From: Ryuthela nishihirai
Lineage: Eukaryota; Arthropoda; Arachnida; Araneae; Heptathelidae
Direction: 5' to 3'
Length of the DNA stretch: 64,000 nt
Assembly: GCA_038380435.1 (NCBI GenBank)
Contig: JAWZYU010000009.1
Span: 62,091,901-62,155,900, forward strand
Part shown: positions 1 through 11,991 of the stretch, one piece after another
Layout of the letters: each line of letters starts with the position of its first letter
How positions within the stretch are numbered: the first letter of the stretch is position 1
The notes under the pieces: model-generated
The model's database searches: none
Told to the model about the DNA's origin: nothing
Seen by the model: only the letters and a program-made list of their open reading frames with translations
Made by a program: the position numbers and the translations under genes

Positions 1-181
1 ACCAATTTAAGAACATAGTTTTTAAGTTGCTGTACAGTGTATTAGTGGAGTTTAAATTAAAGGACACATAAAAGAAATTAAAAATCCAGACTCTAAAGAT
101 CTTCATTTAAGTACAGTGCAAAAATATTTTTTTTGCATTATACAAATATATTTTCTTTTAATTTAAGTACTGGGATTTATA

Positions 182-378
182 AGCGTGCTTGGCTGCTGAT
201 CTAAGGGACCTGGGTTCGAGCCCCGGGTAAGGCATGGACTTGTGTCGTTTTTCTGCTGAGGTCCTGCCATCCTCACAGACCTTCTACTATGGCATATAAA
301 CTGACAGGCTCCTGTCAGACCTCTGTGGCAAGCAGCTGCTTGAGGGGGTATTTATTTTATTTTTTATTATTATTATTA
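182..378 (+). repeat. SINE-B copy 1 (tRNA-derived, 5' truncated)
   Basis: A tRNA-like segment with a B box (GGTTCGAGCCC near 212) is followed by a conserved body (GTCGTTTTTCTGCTGAGGTC, then GGCATATAAACTGACAGG) and a T/A-rich tail. The same body recurs at 18095, 24533, 51829 and 56690, which defines the family. The A-box half of the tRNA part is partly lost at the left. A non-autonomous pol III retroposon is inferred. Confidence 0.75.
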
Positions 379-379
379 G

Positions 380-566
380 CTTTATGTCCCAATTTAAGAA
401 CATATTTTTTTGATATGTTGATAAGTGAACAAGATATTTTTCTGAGGGACAATCACAACATATATGACAAAACAAACGATCATGCCATACCCGGGATTCG
501 AAACCTGACTCCGATAGTTTCAACATCATCGCGAGCCAAACGCGATACCATTGAGCCACCGAAGCA
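380..566 (-). repeat. tRNA-like SINE relic (family D, single copy)
   Basis: Read on minus it begins GGTGGCTCAATGGTATCGCG (A-box-like) and continues to a B-box-like GGTTTCGAATCCCGGG near 490-506. It ends in an AT-rich body with the text TTCTTAAATTGGGAC, also seen in inverted form at the window start. The tail of SINE-B copy 1 runs into it, so the two are tail-to-tail. Only one clear copy is present, so the family is tentative. Confidence 0.5.
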
Positions 567-1132
567 TTATTTTTATCGTATATGTGATTATATATGTTCA
601 TAATTCTATTGATTTTGTGTGCTATAGTTTCTGTTGTTGGATGAAAAATGGTTAGTAGAGCATGGCCCCCACAAGGGGAGGGCTGACAGGTCTCTAGCCT
701 GGGGGCCCGGCGTGTCTGGTAGGCCAGCTAAGTGAGATGAACAGAAGACAAAAAGCGACTTTTTAAAATATTGACTTTTGTTTTGTCCATCCAACTAAAA
801 TTAATTATTTTATTAGACACATTACATTATCTTTTCATCATACCGACTTTTCGTTTCGTCTTTGTGATTTATCGCCATTCATACTCTTATTTATGTCGGT
901 GGACAATACGTGCCTGTTTAGATACATTTAAAATGAAAATAAATCAGTTTTTTTATTTAAAGCTCAAATCTGCAAACACAATTAAAAATGCGGCATGCGA
1001 CAGAAAGCGATTACCGGGCGGGCGGCACAGGTGGACAAGGCAAAATGAACTCTCTACACCGGGCACACAATTTATTTAGACTGTGACACAGGTGCCTAGT
1101 GGCTTCTTTTGAAACCGCAATTTCATTGCCAC
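567..1132. other. No gene recognised
   Basis: No credible reading frame was seen. A GC-rich patch at 660-725 (AGCCTGGGGGCCCGGCG) resembles the GGCCTGTGGGCCCGC text beyond the hAT relic at 2941 but lies in the same orientation, so it is not an inverted terminus. Confidence 0.5.
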
Positions 1133-1173
1133 TCTCGAATATATGGAATAGAGTCTATTCCATATATTCGAGA
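1133..1173. repeat. Perfect 19-bp hairpin, 3-nt loop
   Basis: The arms TCTCGAATATATGGAATAG and its exact reverse complement are separated by AGT. The motif TCTATTCCATAT recurs at 1440 without the partner arm. No function can be assigned. It may be the joined termini of a lost element. Confidence 0.9.
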
Positions 1174-1868
1174 CTTATTCTACATGACTTGGGTTGGTTT
1201 ATTATGATGAGTTATAGTTCAGTAAAGTGTGTGTGTCTGTGTAACGTATGCAAATAACATGGTACTGATAAGAAATTTATAAAAATATTTATTATTTTTA
1301 TTATTTAATTATTAATAATTATTTTAGGTACTCTTATTACTCTAAGTTACGTAATATGATAACTTTATGAATTTCCAACGAATTGCAACTGTAAGTTAAA
1401 AGTTCAATCCACAAAAGATTTTCAGTATTCATAGAGAAGTCTATTCCATATTACTATTGATTTTTAATGTTTGTTTGTTTTGATAATTTGACCGCTTTTC
1501 GGATGATGCTTGGCGACAAAGAAAATTAACCGCCCTCTTTGATTTTTCGCAAACATGCAAAAGACTAACTTCTAAGCAAAATCTTCATTCTTGAAATGAC
1601 TGCCCTGCCGGTTGATAATAATTTTAATAAGCAACTACTGTGATTATTTTTCGATGCGATGACCTGAACTGTCGCCAAAGTTCGAAATATGAAGCAGTTT
1701 CTTTAGGTTTATAAAGTTGATAAAGTTGACCTGAAGAGGCTGAAGATTTTCTACAGAGTTTTATTAGAGAAGAACCTGTCTGATTTGAATTGAAATTGTG
1801 CTGGTTGGTAAGTAAAAGAAAATGTTTTTTCTTATATCTCCCCTCAAACAAAAAAGGAGTGATTTGCT

Positions 1869-2756
1869 GTGTTAGATGTCATTCTTGGAGAGATGGCTAC
1901 AGGATTAACTCCTTCAACACTGAACACAATTAAAGGCCTGAAAAAATATTTCAGATCTTATAAAGGTCTGCGAATGACAGTGTTTTGGCACAAAATATTA
2001 GCAAGTATTCACAAGAACATTGTCATACAAAGTAAAGGAATATCCCTTGATGTCGAGACCGCACTTATAAGAGACTTAATGCAAGAGATGCAGAACTTAC
2101 GTGACTCGTGGTAAAGTGTTGTTCAATAGGGAAAAGTAGTTGCTGAAGCAGTAGGAGTGCAACTTCAATTTTCCGAAAACCAAAAAAATTCTATAGAACC
2201 TGAACAAGATTTCAGAATTTCCATAATTTACCCAGTATTGGATTGTATTATCAATGATTTAAAGACAATATTTGAAGCAGCAGATACCATATGTGAATTA
2301 TTCTCACCCATTTTGAGCTTCCAGAACTTAGACGATGGTCAGCTTAAAGCAAAGGCAGGAAAACTTGTAAATTGATATGAGAAAGATCTGTCAGAAGACT
2401 TACTGCACGAAATCCTTCACCTTAAAAGTATTCATAAGACAGTTTTCGGCACTGAAAGAAGCCCAATTAGACTTCTGAATGCAATTTATTACAAAAAATT
2501 GTAAGGTATATTTGCCAATATCTGCCTCTCCATTAAACTGTTTTGTACAGTACCAGTTACTGTTTCTTCAGCTGAAAGATCGTTTAGCAGACTGGGAAAT
2601 TCATTGAAAACATGGCAAAGAAGCACAACTAGTCAAGAGAGACTTAATCATCTAGCAATTTTGTGCATCGAAAATGATTTAGCTAAGCAAGTTGATTTTA
2701 CTGAAGTTATTGAAAAATTTGCGACGACCAAAACTAGAAAATATACTTTGAGATAA
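1869..2756 (+). pseudogene. hAT-type transposase relic (ZMYM1-like C-terminal part)
   Basis: A single reading frame runs the whole way, broken by stops at 2112 (TAA), 2127 (TAG), 2373 (TGA) and 2502 (TAA), with no frameshift. The C-terminal part reads VPVTVSSAERSFSRL, then SQERLNHLAILCIE. This is the hAT dimerisation-region signature found in ZMYM1-like and DUF4371-type transposases. hAT enzymes cut and paste DNA through an RNase H-like core. The N-terminal DNA-binding part and most of the catalytic core are missing upstream. A 20-G run and GC-rich text at 2909-2960 may be the right end. No left inverted terminus was found, so the element is truncated. It is dead by nonsense mutation. Confidence 0.8.
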
Positions 2757-2908
2757 TGTTTGATATTATTGTAAGTTTTATTATGCAAATCCATATAGTT
2801 TTTTTAATAAATATAAATATTACTTTTGTGTCATCGTTTAAATTGACTTATTTTATCCTAAATCCCGTAGAGCAGCAAGCTGACATTAACTTTAGCGGTA
2901 GGTAGGGT

Positions 2909-2928
2909 GGGGGGGGGGGGGGGGGGGG
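2909..2928. repeat. 20-nt G homopolymer
   Basis: An uninterrupted run of G is followed by CACAAAAGATCCTGGCC. G runs sit close to the ends of many hAT elements. Run length is unreliable in assemblies. Confidence 0.85.
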
Positions 2929-2960
2929 CACAAAAGATCCTGGCCTGTGGGCCCGCTTCA

Positions 2961-4480
2961 GGATGTGGAAGTCCTGTAGCAGAGTATTTTAAAAATTCTT
3001 TCATAGGTTATAATAGTTACAAAACATTTTAGTGCATTTCTAAGAGTAAATCTCAAGCAACTGGGAATTACCTTATTCAGCATCTCTAAATTCCCGTAGA
3101 TGCTGATAACTGAATTTTACTGTAATTATTATAATTAATGCTGCATCAAATTACCCTCGAATCTCAAAAATCTGTTCTGCTTTGAAACTTTACTGATACA
3201 AGTATAACTCATTTTCTCAACTCTCAAATGGAAATTCGTAATTTGATAGCGAAGAAAATAATGAGGCACCTCTTGCTAAATTGCATTGAATGCATTATAG
3301 TGAAATGCATTCTGTCCCCAGACGTTTGTTTCTTGCAGAAGATATTTTCTTCTGTACATCCTTTCGGCATTTTTAATGGACCATTTTAAAGTGGAGTATC
3401 ATCGTATGCTACATGCTCTAATCATAATGTGTTTTCGAGTTTAATATTCCTATCTTATTAATGAACAGCTAGCAATGCTTGGAGATGAGCTTACAGAAAG
3501 GTCCTCCTGCTGTTGTTTCGAAAGAAGATAATGGAAGTAAACCAATTAATCTAATGAGCTCAATTACCAAGAACGGATTTAAACAATACGACGCCTTTAT
3601 GGTAGTTCATCTTTCATCCATTATAGGCAAAAAAATTATTTAAAATAGTGGAGGGTGAATGTGCAATGCAATTATACTCACATATGTATAAGAACAAATA
3701 CGAACCTATTTCTCGGTAAAGATGTTGACGACGTCAATTGTATTTACGCCATGGAAATAGATGACGAAATGAAAATGAATTATCTGTATCCAATTTCGAA
3801 ACAACAGAGATTTATTTGAATCCAGTCTGTCCTTTCAAGTCAGAGAACAAATATCAGTCACATGATTGATTCTAAATGACTATTACCGTATATTTACGTA
3901 TATTACGGGGACAACATTTTTTCCAACAAGGTGTGAGGCAGAGTTTTAACCCACAGCCAAACGCATAACAGGATCTAAGAGATCATATTACCACTAAGGA
4001 TAATGGAGGCAAAAATGATTAAATTTGCCCCATTCCTTCATTTCTTCCGGCTCTATTGTGCCATATCCCCCCACCCTTTATTTGTTTTTCTAGATCCGAT
4101 CAAACATCACAACTTATCATGACAACAACCTTTCTTGACTGCAAAGTATGAGAAGATCACATTTTACAGTATTTGCAAATTCCAAGTGCCTACAAGCTTC
4201 ACAACCAACAAGGTGATGTCATTATGACGACCAAATAAAGGTGGATTTTACATTATTTACTTCAGTTGGTGTCCATTATTCTCAACGTTTTTTTCAAAAT
4301 ATAGGTACTAAGAATGAGATGTGGGTCTTACACAGAGGACTATGTATCTTTATTAATTTCCACCAATAAGAACTCATCACGTTTGTGAAGGATTAGTTTT
4401 TATCCAATCAAACATTTTAATTTTAATTCTTACAGTATTAATTTTGTAATTTCATATGTATTTATGTATATTCAATAGTA
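2961..4480. other. AT-rich, no gene; one short dispersed module
   Basis: No coding frame or RNA was recognised. Positions 4050-4103 (CTATTGTGCCAT, C-rich tract, TTTTTCTAGATCCGATC) match a module seen at 57495-57557 and, inverted, at 55853-55900 and 56143-56195. Confidence 0.5.
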
Positions 4481-4516
4481 GAGTCATCATCATCATCATC
4501 CTCAAGCAGCCATGGG

Positions 4517-5300
4517 CTACGGAGGTCCAACCAGACAGTGCAATTTAGTTCTCCAAGCAAGTCTATCCTGAGCTACATCTACTGCATCTGGCCACTGCAC
4601 ACCAATTCTAACAAGGTCATCTTTGACATTGTCTGCCCACCGCATCCTAGGTCTCCCCTTCTTTCTGAGGCCTTTAGACACACTGTTCATAACCCTATTC
4701 GCCAATCTATAATTATTCATACGGGCAACATGGCCAAACCAACGGAGTCTCTCTCTGCACAATATGCTGCTTAAAGGAGATTGCAAACTCCTTTGCCTAA
4801 CCTCATCATTAGTTACAAAGTTGAACCACCTAATGCCCAAGATACTGCGTAAGCATCTAGAATCAAAAGCATCTAGTTTCCTGTTATCTTGTTTACAAAG
4901 TGTCCAAGTTTCACTACCATAACTAACCCTAGAAAGAACCAAACTATTATACAGTCTAATTTTAGTCTTTAGGTGTATACGCCTATTTCTCCACACTCTC
5001 CATAGATTCTTAAAAGTCCCGGCAGCAATCCCTATTCGTCTGTTAATCTCATGCCGCACATCACCATTATCTGTTACATAGCTCCCAAGATAATTAAACT
5101 GTGACACCTGCTCAAGACTGCAACCATTCAGATTAACCGAATCACAGCCTGCCTTACCAATTTTCATCACTTTAGTTTTCTCTCTGTTTATAACCAAACC
5201 TACTCTACTACCAGTCTCATCAACAGCTCGAATGAAAGAGTTTATCTCATCAACATCATTTGCCAAAAGGGCTAAATCATCAGCATAATCTAAATCAGAA
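4517..5300 (-). pseudogene. LINE ORF2: RT motif C, thumb and C-terminal domain
   Basis: The frame starts with the YADDLALLAND catalytic motif (about 5260-5296) and runs about 250 codons. It includes the FNYLGSYVTDNG block, YGSETWTLCKQDNRKLDAFD, and RLRWFGHVARM followed by a basic GRPRMRWADNVKDDL segment. These blocks are typical of arthropod endonuclease-RT proteins. The stop near 4517 lies just before the (GAT)n tail, so this is the natural C-terminus. Confidence 0.9.
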
Positions 5301-5960
5301 ATTTTCGTATCTCCAGCCCATTTAAGGCCAAAATCTTTCCTTGAAGTGAATTTCGCATAACATAATCAATAACCAAGCTAAAGAGAAAAGGAGACAAAAT
5401 GCACCCTTGTCGAACACCAGAAGTAATGCTAAACCAATTGCTATAAGCCTTACCAACTCTCACACACGACTCAGTGTTATTATAGAGAGCTTTCATAAGG
5501 TTAACTAACTTGTCTGGTATACCATATGATCTCACAATCAACCACAAATTATGACGATCAACAGAGTCAAAAGCCTTTTTGAAATCAACAAAGCTAGCAA
5601 CCAAAGGTTTCTGAAACTCTAAACATTTCTCAAGAATCTGCCTAAGTGAAAATATCTGATCCACACATCCCCTACCACTTCTGAATCCACATTGCTCATC
5701 ACGCAATTGACTGTCAGCCAGATTCTTAATTCTATTAAGCACAATCATGGAAAGAACTTTACCTGGAACAGAGAGGTAGGCTGATACCCCTATAGTTATC
5801 ACAAGAACTGTGATCACCTTTTTTGAAAATAGGGATAACAATAGCTCTGGTAAAATCCTTAGGAACCATGCCTTTATCATAAAAGATATTCAGAATTTCA
5901 GTCATCCAAGTGGTAACCGAAACATTCCCAGCTCTAAGCATTCCCGTAGTAATTTCATCT
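5290..5960 (-). pseudogene. LINE ORF2: reverse transcriptase core
   Basis: The RT motifs are in order: NYRGISLPL-type start (5759-5941, other frame), DEQCGFRSGRGCVDQIFSL, SFVDFKKAFDSVDRHNLW (catalytic Asp motif A) and TSGVRQGCILSPFLFSLVID (motif B). A single-base frame disruption near 5340 separates this from the YADD motif C, which is read in the next frame at about 5283-5294. The enzyme would copy element RNA at a nicked target. The break makes this copy non-functional. Confidence 0.9.
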
Positions 5961-5986
5961 ACCCCTGGGGATTTATGAAGTTTAAG

Positions 5987-6574
5987 TTAAGAAACAGCCA
6001 AAATAACTTCAGATTGTGCTATAGGGCCAACATTAAAGCCACCAATGCATCTATCGTCATTGCAAACAATGGGAATAGAACTAACCGCATTGTTTAGAAC
6101 ATCACTGAAATGCTCAGCCCATCTAGCCATGACAGAATCCTCCCCTTCTATAACCTTACCTTGTTTATCCTTCAATCCTTGTATGCCTGTCCGTTTTCTA
6201 CCACACAAAACATTAACTATCTGGTACAGCTCTCTGCTGTTGTGCTGTCTAACTGCTTCCTCGGCTTTCTCAGCCAAAATATCAAGCCAAAGATTCTTAT
6301 CAGCAGCTAACTGATCTTTTACACGTTTATTAAGTTCTCTGTAATGCTTTCTATTAGGACTAGTAGGGTATTGATTAAAGACATTCCTGCAATTCTTTCT
6401 TTCCGAAATAAGCTCAAGTGCCTTATCACTCAGATAATTCTGCCTCTTCTGCTCCTTTTTTCCTAAAAGAGTACTGTTAGTGTCCAAAAAAGCCTGTTTA
6501 AAATGATCCCATTCTTCCTCAACTTCAGTAGTAAGCAAACCATGACTGTCATAATGACTTAAGTAACCTATCAT
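5987..6574 (-). pseudogene. LINE ORF2: endonuclease-to-RT linker region
   Basis: This 195-codon open frame contains EVEEEWDHFKQAFLDT and the linker text ending MARWAEHFSDVLNN, which precedes the RT fingers in arthropod LINEs. It sits directly upstream, in element orientation, of the RT core. Endonuclease C-terminal sequence continues in another frame up to 6742. It is part of the same ORF2, which was cut into pieces by frame disruption near 5985. Confidence 0.8.
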
Positions 6575-7129
6575 GGTAAGCTTTGGCTATAACTGGATCT
6601 TTCAGACCTTCAGTATTAAAAGTAATTTTTTTAACCCTAGCACAACACTTTTTAAGCTTAATTTGCAACACACTTTTAACAAGGTAATGGTCAGATCCAA
6701 TTTCAGCTCCCCTATATTCCTGGTATTCCTAACAGAACTAGCCCATTTGCTGTATCACAAGAAAAATCCTGTAAACATGGGACTCGTGAATAATTAGCTG
6801 AAAAAAAATCAGCTAACAAAATTATCTAACTTACGAAACTAAATGAAACAAAATAAAGAGGCTACTAATGTCTTAAAGAATTGAAGTTTTATTTTGAGTA
6901 ACTTCTGAAAAGAACATTTAATGGGCTAGGAAGTTTTCAGCGGCATGGCACCCCTAAGGACCTTTCAACTCTTTTTGCGTTACTTGGGGCTAAATACAGC
7001 GCTGCATATACCTATTTCTTTTCTTTGTTTTTAACGACATTATTGATGATGTTTATTATACTCTTCATAAAGTTTAAAGCCTTTTTGGAATATAGTAGTT
7101 AAACACAGGCCGAAAGTTTGGCGCGAAAC

Positions 7130-7390
7130 ACATGTCCATCGATAACTCCTGCTTCATTCACAGCTTTCCATACGTATTATTCACAAAGTACAACTCCATT
7201 CACAAGGTAGGGACAGCAGTACCACCAGAAATTTCGGACACCCTTCAAAGGTTGACATCCCTACCCACGGCAGCTAGGAACCCAATCTGCTACCTCAACA
7301 GGAAAGAACTATTATATAGGTTAAATCCTCAAGTAACCGCAGAACCACAATCAAACTGACAATTTTTGCCACCCATGACATCCCTCGTGC
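7130..7390 (+). repeat. Dispersed repeat E, copy 1
   Basis: The text ATCGATAACTCCTGCTTCATTC, then TCGGACACCCTTC and CAATTTTTGCCACCCATGACAT is shared in order with 46700-46925. Spacing and several blocks are conserved and no protein is recognised. It may be an unclassified transposon fragment. Confidence 0.5.
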
Positions 7391-7475
7391 CCACCCGTTC
7401 GTTCGCACTCCCGCTGGCCCCTTCAGTGCTATCATTTGTCCGAAATTACGGTATTATATAAGAGCAATCCCATCC

Positions 7476-9470
7476 CAAATCAGGCAGAGGATGTTAGATG
7501 ACCCTCGCGGATTCTATTCGAAAAGTACATGTGAGACTACTCTTAATTTGTCCTGTAAGAACATCGGAATGGTGTCTGCCTTTGATCAAATTCTTTTTGC
7601 ACACCAAAAGGTATGGCCACATAAAAATGGCTACTAGAAAATAATGGGTTAAAAATGTCATATGTTGTATTCCTAATATTTTAAAAACTTACAAAAATGC
7701 TAAAATCTTTCCACTTATTTTTAATTTGAAATACCATATCCGACACATACATTTGAAGGTTATTTGATGCCTTTATCGTTAATAGAAAAGTTACGAAAAA
7801 TATCAAAGTAAAAAAAAAAATCAATTTTTTTTTCGAAATCTTGTTCGCATTACAATTAAAATTCTGGCAACATCTAAAAACAATTACACCTTTCCCTCGA
7901 TTTACACGGTTTCGGGTCCACACGATCAAAAATATGCTAACAGTTTCGAATTACATGGTGATACACTCGGTTTTACATGGTCGAGTAAATGCAACCAGTT
8001 TCGTTTTATACGATTATAAAAGGGCTTTACACCGTGCGATTATATTTTTTATGTATGTATATAATACACATTATGAGGTAGCAGTGGTATAATATCCAGG
8101 GAGATTGCTAAAACAATTATCATCCCAGTATTGCCATCCAAAAGTAAAAATCAACTAAATGGTTTTAATTGATGTCATTTATTTTCAAGAACAGACAATA
8201 GTCAATTCCTACATTAATAAAATCGCCAACAGTAAGAAGTTTTATTTATATTATTTCGCTGAAATTATATTCTTGCCATTCTAATATAAACTGTCTCAAG
8301 ACATCTTAATGGAATGAGGCCTATTTTCAATCGGTAGTGAGATATAGCTACTTTTTCTACACTGAATTTTTCACACTAGTAAAAATCGGGTTTTATCTCA
8401 TTTTTAGCAACAAGTTTGACTTTGTACACTATTATGTAGGCTAAATATTGCTGATTCGTAAGTATATTGTTTAATAAAATATTACATAAATAAAGCACTA
8501 GACACAAATTCTTAATTTACAATCCGTTCATAAATATCTTTCAAATTTCGTCATCAAATTCGAAAGTGTACGTATACATTAACGATGAATATTTTTCGTG
8601 ACCAGAAATTAACATACGAGAGATTAATTTAAACTTATATTAATTAGAGCAAATAAATTACAAAATAATGCTGCATTAATCTTTATTATTACTGCTAAAC
8701 TGACATTTGACATAAATATGCATATATAAAATTTTATTGTGCGATTAATTTATAAAAAGAATTTGTTCGTAACATGTCCCTTTTTTCCCCATAGTTTGTT
8801 GGTTTCGATTCACACGGTGATTTCTCTGAACCTCTCTACCATGCAAATCGACGGATGAGTGTGTACTATTTGGTAGCTAAAGCAATCATGTCTCCACACA
8901 AAAAGTTACGCTTTAATATATTAGGTATTAGTGCCCAAAATTCATAAACTGAAAATTTGAAAGACTTGAAAAAAATGGCCTATTTTAAAACTCATTTAAA
9001 AAATATCCAAAATATCTGACACGTTCGGAAATTAAAGAAAAAGTCTTGATTTAAATAACTGAGGAATTTTTTCAAAAGTATTGCTAGAATTTGAGCCGTA
9101 AATAAAACAAGAAATAGAGAATAATTCAATTTTTAAACGTTATTTTGACGATTTTTTATAACCTTTCTAATAACGATAAAAGCACAAAATAACTTTCAGA
9201 TTATGTGACGGATATGTTCGTTTAGATTTTAAAAAAATAAACGAAAACTTGTGCATAGACAGTTTTCGAAACATTAGGAGTAGTACAACACACGCAGTTT
9301 CACACTCATTATTTTCGAGTGGCTATTTTTAAGTAGACATAATTTTGAAAAAAAAATAAAACTTTTCTTCAAAAACAGATGACATTTCGATATTCTTTCT
9401 AAGAGTAGTCTCGTATATAATTTTTACAACAGAATTCGCGAGTGTCACCTGACACCCTCTGCCTGATTTG
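7476..9470. mobile_element. 2-kb element with about 95-bp imperfect inverted termini
   Basis: The left end begins CAAATCAGGCAGAGGATGTT. The reverse complement of the right end begins CAAATCAGGCAGAGGGTGTC. Similarity continues through the CTCGCG and GAGACTACTCTTA blocks to about 7575 and 9380. The interior is AT-rich with no transposase, so it would be a non-autonomous DNA element. Its superfamily is unknown, and a clean target duplication was not seen. Confidence 0.65.
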
Positions 9471-9779
9471 CGATGAAAACGCTCATCACATGATTATTCG
9501 AATTACTTCTGTCTTTCCCTATTTTGCATTAGCAACTTAATATTTTTTGAGTAATTAGAAGAAATATAGGATTTGAAAATACTTAGCTTAGAGTTTGCTT
9601 TGTAACTTATTATATATTTCCTTTGTAGTTCAATAATTTTTGATATTGGTGAAACATTTAAGATATTTTCAAAATATGTGTATTATGGTGGAATAGATTG
9701 AAACTACTAAACGTAAGTCAAGTAATATCGACACTGGACACCGAAGCAGTTTCTTACATACCACTAGTGATCAGTCCAG

Positions 9780-10161
9780 AGTTGGGTAGCTTATCCCCAA
9801 GCAGTACTTTTTTTGCACACAGTGGGTTAAATGGCAGGTCACAAGGACCCCGAAGGCCGAGAAAAAACTAGGGGAAGGGGACCCTTTGAACAGTGATTAG
9901 GAGACAGATGATAGCCTCCTGTTAAGGCCATCCAGGTGTCCTTTAACGTGTACACGGTATGACTCTCCCAAACACAGGGACACTGTTTTACTTCAAATCT
10001 GACGGATGGCTGCCTTTCCAAGCCCATTGGTGTCCCCTACGGAACGAGGGAAAGGTGGGATTTTACGAAAATAAATATCAACGCTCACCCAGGTAGGATT
10101 CGAACCTGAGACCTGCAGATTACGAGCCTAGCGCGCTACCGACTGAGCAACCACCATCCCA
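9780..10161 (-). repeat. SINE-A copy 1
   Basis: A near full-length copy reading from a tRNA-like head at the right (B box as AGGATTCGAACCTG on plus, 10096-10109) to the AAGC..ACCCAAC tail at the left. The flanks GATCAGTCCAG (9769) and GATCAGGCCAG (10162) form an 11-bp target duplication with one mismatch. Confidence 0.9.
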
Positions 10162-10990
10162 GATCAGGCCAGGTTCTACACAATAAAACAATAATCAAGT
10201 GTGTATGAAGAGGAAGTGTATTTTCATTTCAGTGTAACATTTTCCCCATCGTTTCCTAGATCTTTAAACTATTCTTCGAAGTTGCGTGAAATATCCGCTA
10301 AGTTAATATTTTCTGCCTTCATTATACTATCATTCTAAAAGTGAACGGTGCCATGGCTCCCTTGTCCCCTCCATTTGGGAAAAACTGCTCATCATTATCT
10401 CATCAATGATATAATAGATGACTATTAAAATTAAATTCGATTTACTTCGGTTGTTACCTAGTACTTTAAAAATAAATATGAAGAGTCTATACTTTACTCT
10501 TTTTCTTACTTATTTGCTTTCCAAGAGAAATAAAAGATTGAATGTTATCTATCATATTCTCTAATTAATATCTAGAGAAAAATTAAATAGTTTTTAGCAA
10601 AATACATAAATATGCAATCTCGAAATATAAGGAATTTTAATCAAGATCGAAGGTAATACAAAAGTTCACAAACAGGACCGCAAGTAAGGAGAAAAATCGC
10701 CACTCTCTGGGGAGCTGATAAATACACAAGTGAAAATATCATTTTTCTCTTCTTAGTTGCTCTCATTTTTACCTGTGAAACCTGGACACGTCGCTTGGAT
10801 GACTCAGGATAATGGAAAACTTCTAAGTAATGATTTTTTGGCTTGATTTTTATTGTATTCTGCTCTTTAAACTACCTGACATAAATATTTTTAGTAGTGC
10901 CATAAAAGGTCTGAAGATGACGAAAGTGAAATTTATCTGGTTGAATACCTAGCCGATAATTAGCTGATAAATAAGCGGACGCGTTTAGAT
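10162..10990. other. AT-rich, nothing recognised
   Basis: No long frame, tRNA-like sequence or obvious repeat was found. Confidence 0.5.
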
Positions 10991-10994
10991 TAGC

Positions 10995-11330
10995 ATGCAC
11001 TGTTTATATTAAATAAATTAGCTATAAATGTTAATAAAACTAAATAAAATTTTTTCAATTGAATCGGAGATTCAGCAATTAAATATGAAGTTTCTTGTGT
11101 TACATGCAAAAAATTTAATCACTCACTGTATTTGTCAAAGTGTAGGTATAACCAGTTATAAATATCTTAGTCTTATGGTTGATAATAATTTAAAACTGAA
11201 ATCGTATATTATTTGATTGGTTTAGAAAATGAGATTTCTATTGTATAAGCGTTATTTTGTGAAAATATTAGTTGAGGAAGATTGTTAAGGATTCTTTATT
11301 ATGCTTGATTTCCTTCTGTTGCGTTTTGAG
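10995..11330 (+). pseudogene. LINE reverse transcriptase relic (post-YADD region)
   Basis: The frame contains SYKYLSLMVDNNLKLKSYI, matching the YKYLG-x-x-DNNLKW-x-x-HI block that follows the RT palm in jockey/CR1-type LINEs. After a stop the text KMRFLLYKRYFVK and VEEDC continues in the same style. Flanking RT motifs are absent or unrecognisable. This is a short decayed fragment with no tail or target duplication seen. Confidence 0.6.
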
Positions 11331-11687
11331 GGAGATTATTTTCCGAATATAATGCCATTTTTTTAGTTTTTCCAGCTACGTTGCTTTCCTTTATTTGTAT
11401 GTAACTTATTTAATTTTTAATTTTCTGGGTGGATTTGGTAGACCCTTTGGTAATATTTGGTTGATATTATTTTATCGTTTTAGTTTTCATTTTCTTCTTG
11501 TTGTTTCCATTCGTAATTTGATTGTAATTTTTAATGCAATGTTATAATAAATTAATATGGAAATAAAGTTGGGAGGAGAATTTCTAAAAAACCCTGTATC
11601 AAATATTTGCATTTTCATTCAGATTTTTTCATTTTGTTACTTTTTACATTGGTCAACATATTCTGTAAATTTATCTTGTTTATGCCT

Positions 11688-11868
11688 GGGTTGTTTTAAC
11701 TCCGAGAAGTATTTTTTTTTTGCCCTCGATGGACTAAAACGAGTGCAAAACGACTCACAGAGGATTGGAAAAGGGGATCCATTGAACAGTTGTTAGGATC
11801 TATACAGAAACTTCGTGTGAGTGCCATTCACTATGTTCTTTAACGTACACAGGATACATTCTCCTGAT
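11688..11868 (-). repeat. SINE-A copy 2 (3' half only)
   Basis: It covers the tail GGGTTGTTTTAAC, the GGACTAAAACGAG block and TTCTTTAACGTACAC, then stops before the CGTCCCATCCGACGG block and the tRNA-like head. It is therefore 5'-truncated and strongly diverged. Confidence 0.75.
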
Positions 11869-11991
11869 CATGAAATACACTTATGCAAAAGTATTCTCTC
11901 TTTTTCATTGTCATTATCAACTTTTACATTTCCCTTCAAACGTTTGGGTGCATAATACATCTTAATTCATAACTTTCACAAGTAGCTGAGG

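Larger units (their letters stand above)
4489..6742 (-). mobile_element. 5'-truncated non-LTR retrotransposon (RTE/BovB-like or related)
   Basis: In the minus direction this holds the end of an AP-type endonuclease (AEIGSDHYLVK near 6700), a linker region, a reverse transcriptase and a C-terminal region, then a (GAT)n tail at 4489-4501. The 5' end stops near 6742, inside the endonuclease, as is usual for incomplete target-primed reverse transcription. The short microsatellite tail fits RTE-like clades, but clade assignment needs a phylogeny. Flanking DNA is AT-rich and the element is relatively GC-rich. Target duplications were not identified. Confidence 0.85.

Noticed and set aside
7820..8090. 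Recurring TTTACACGGT/TTTCG-like words
   Set aside because: Only a few loose matches, with no constant period.
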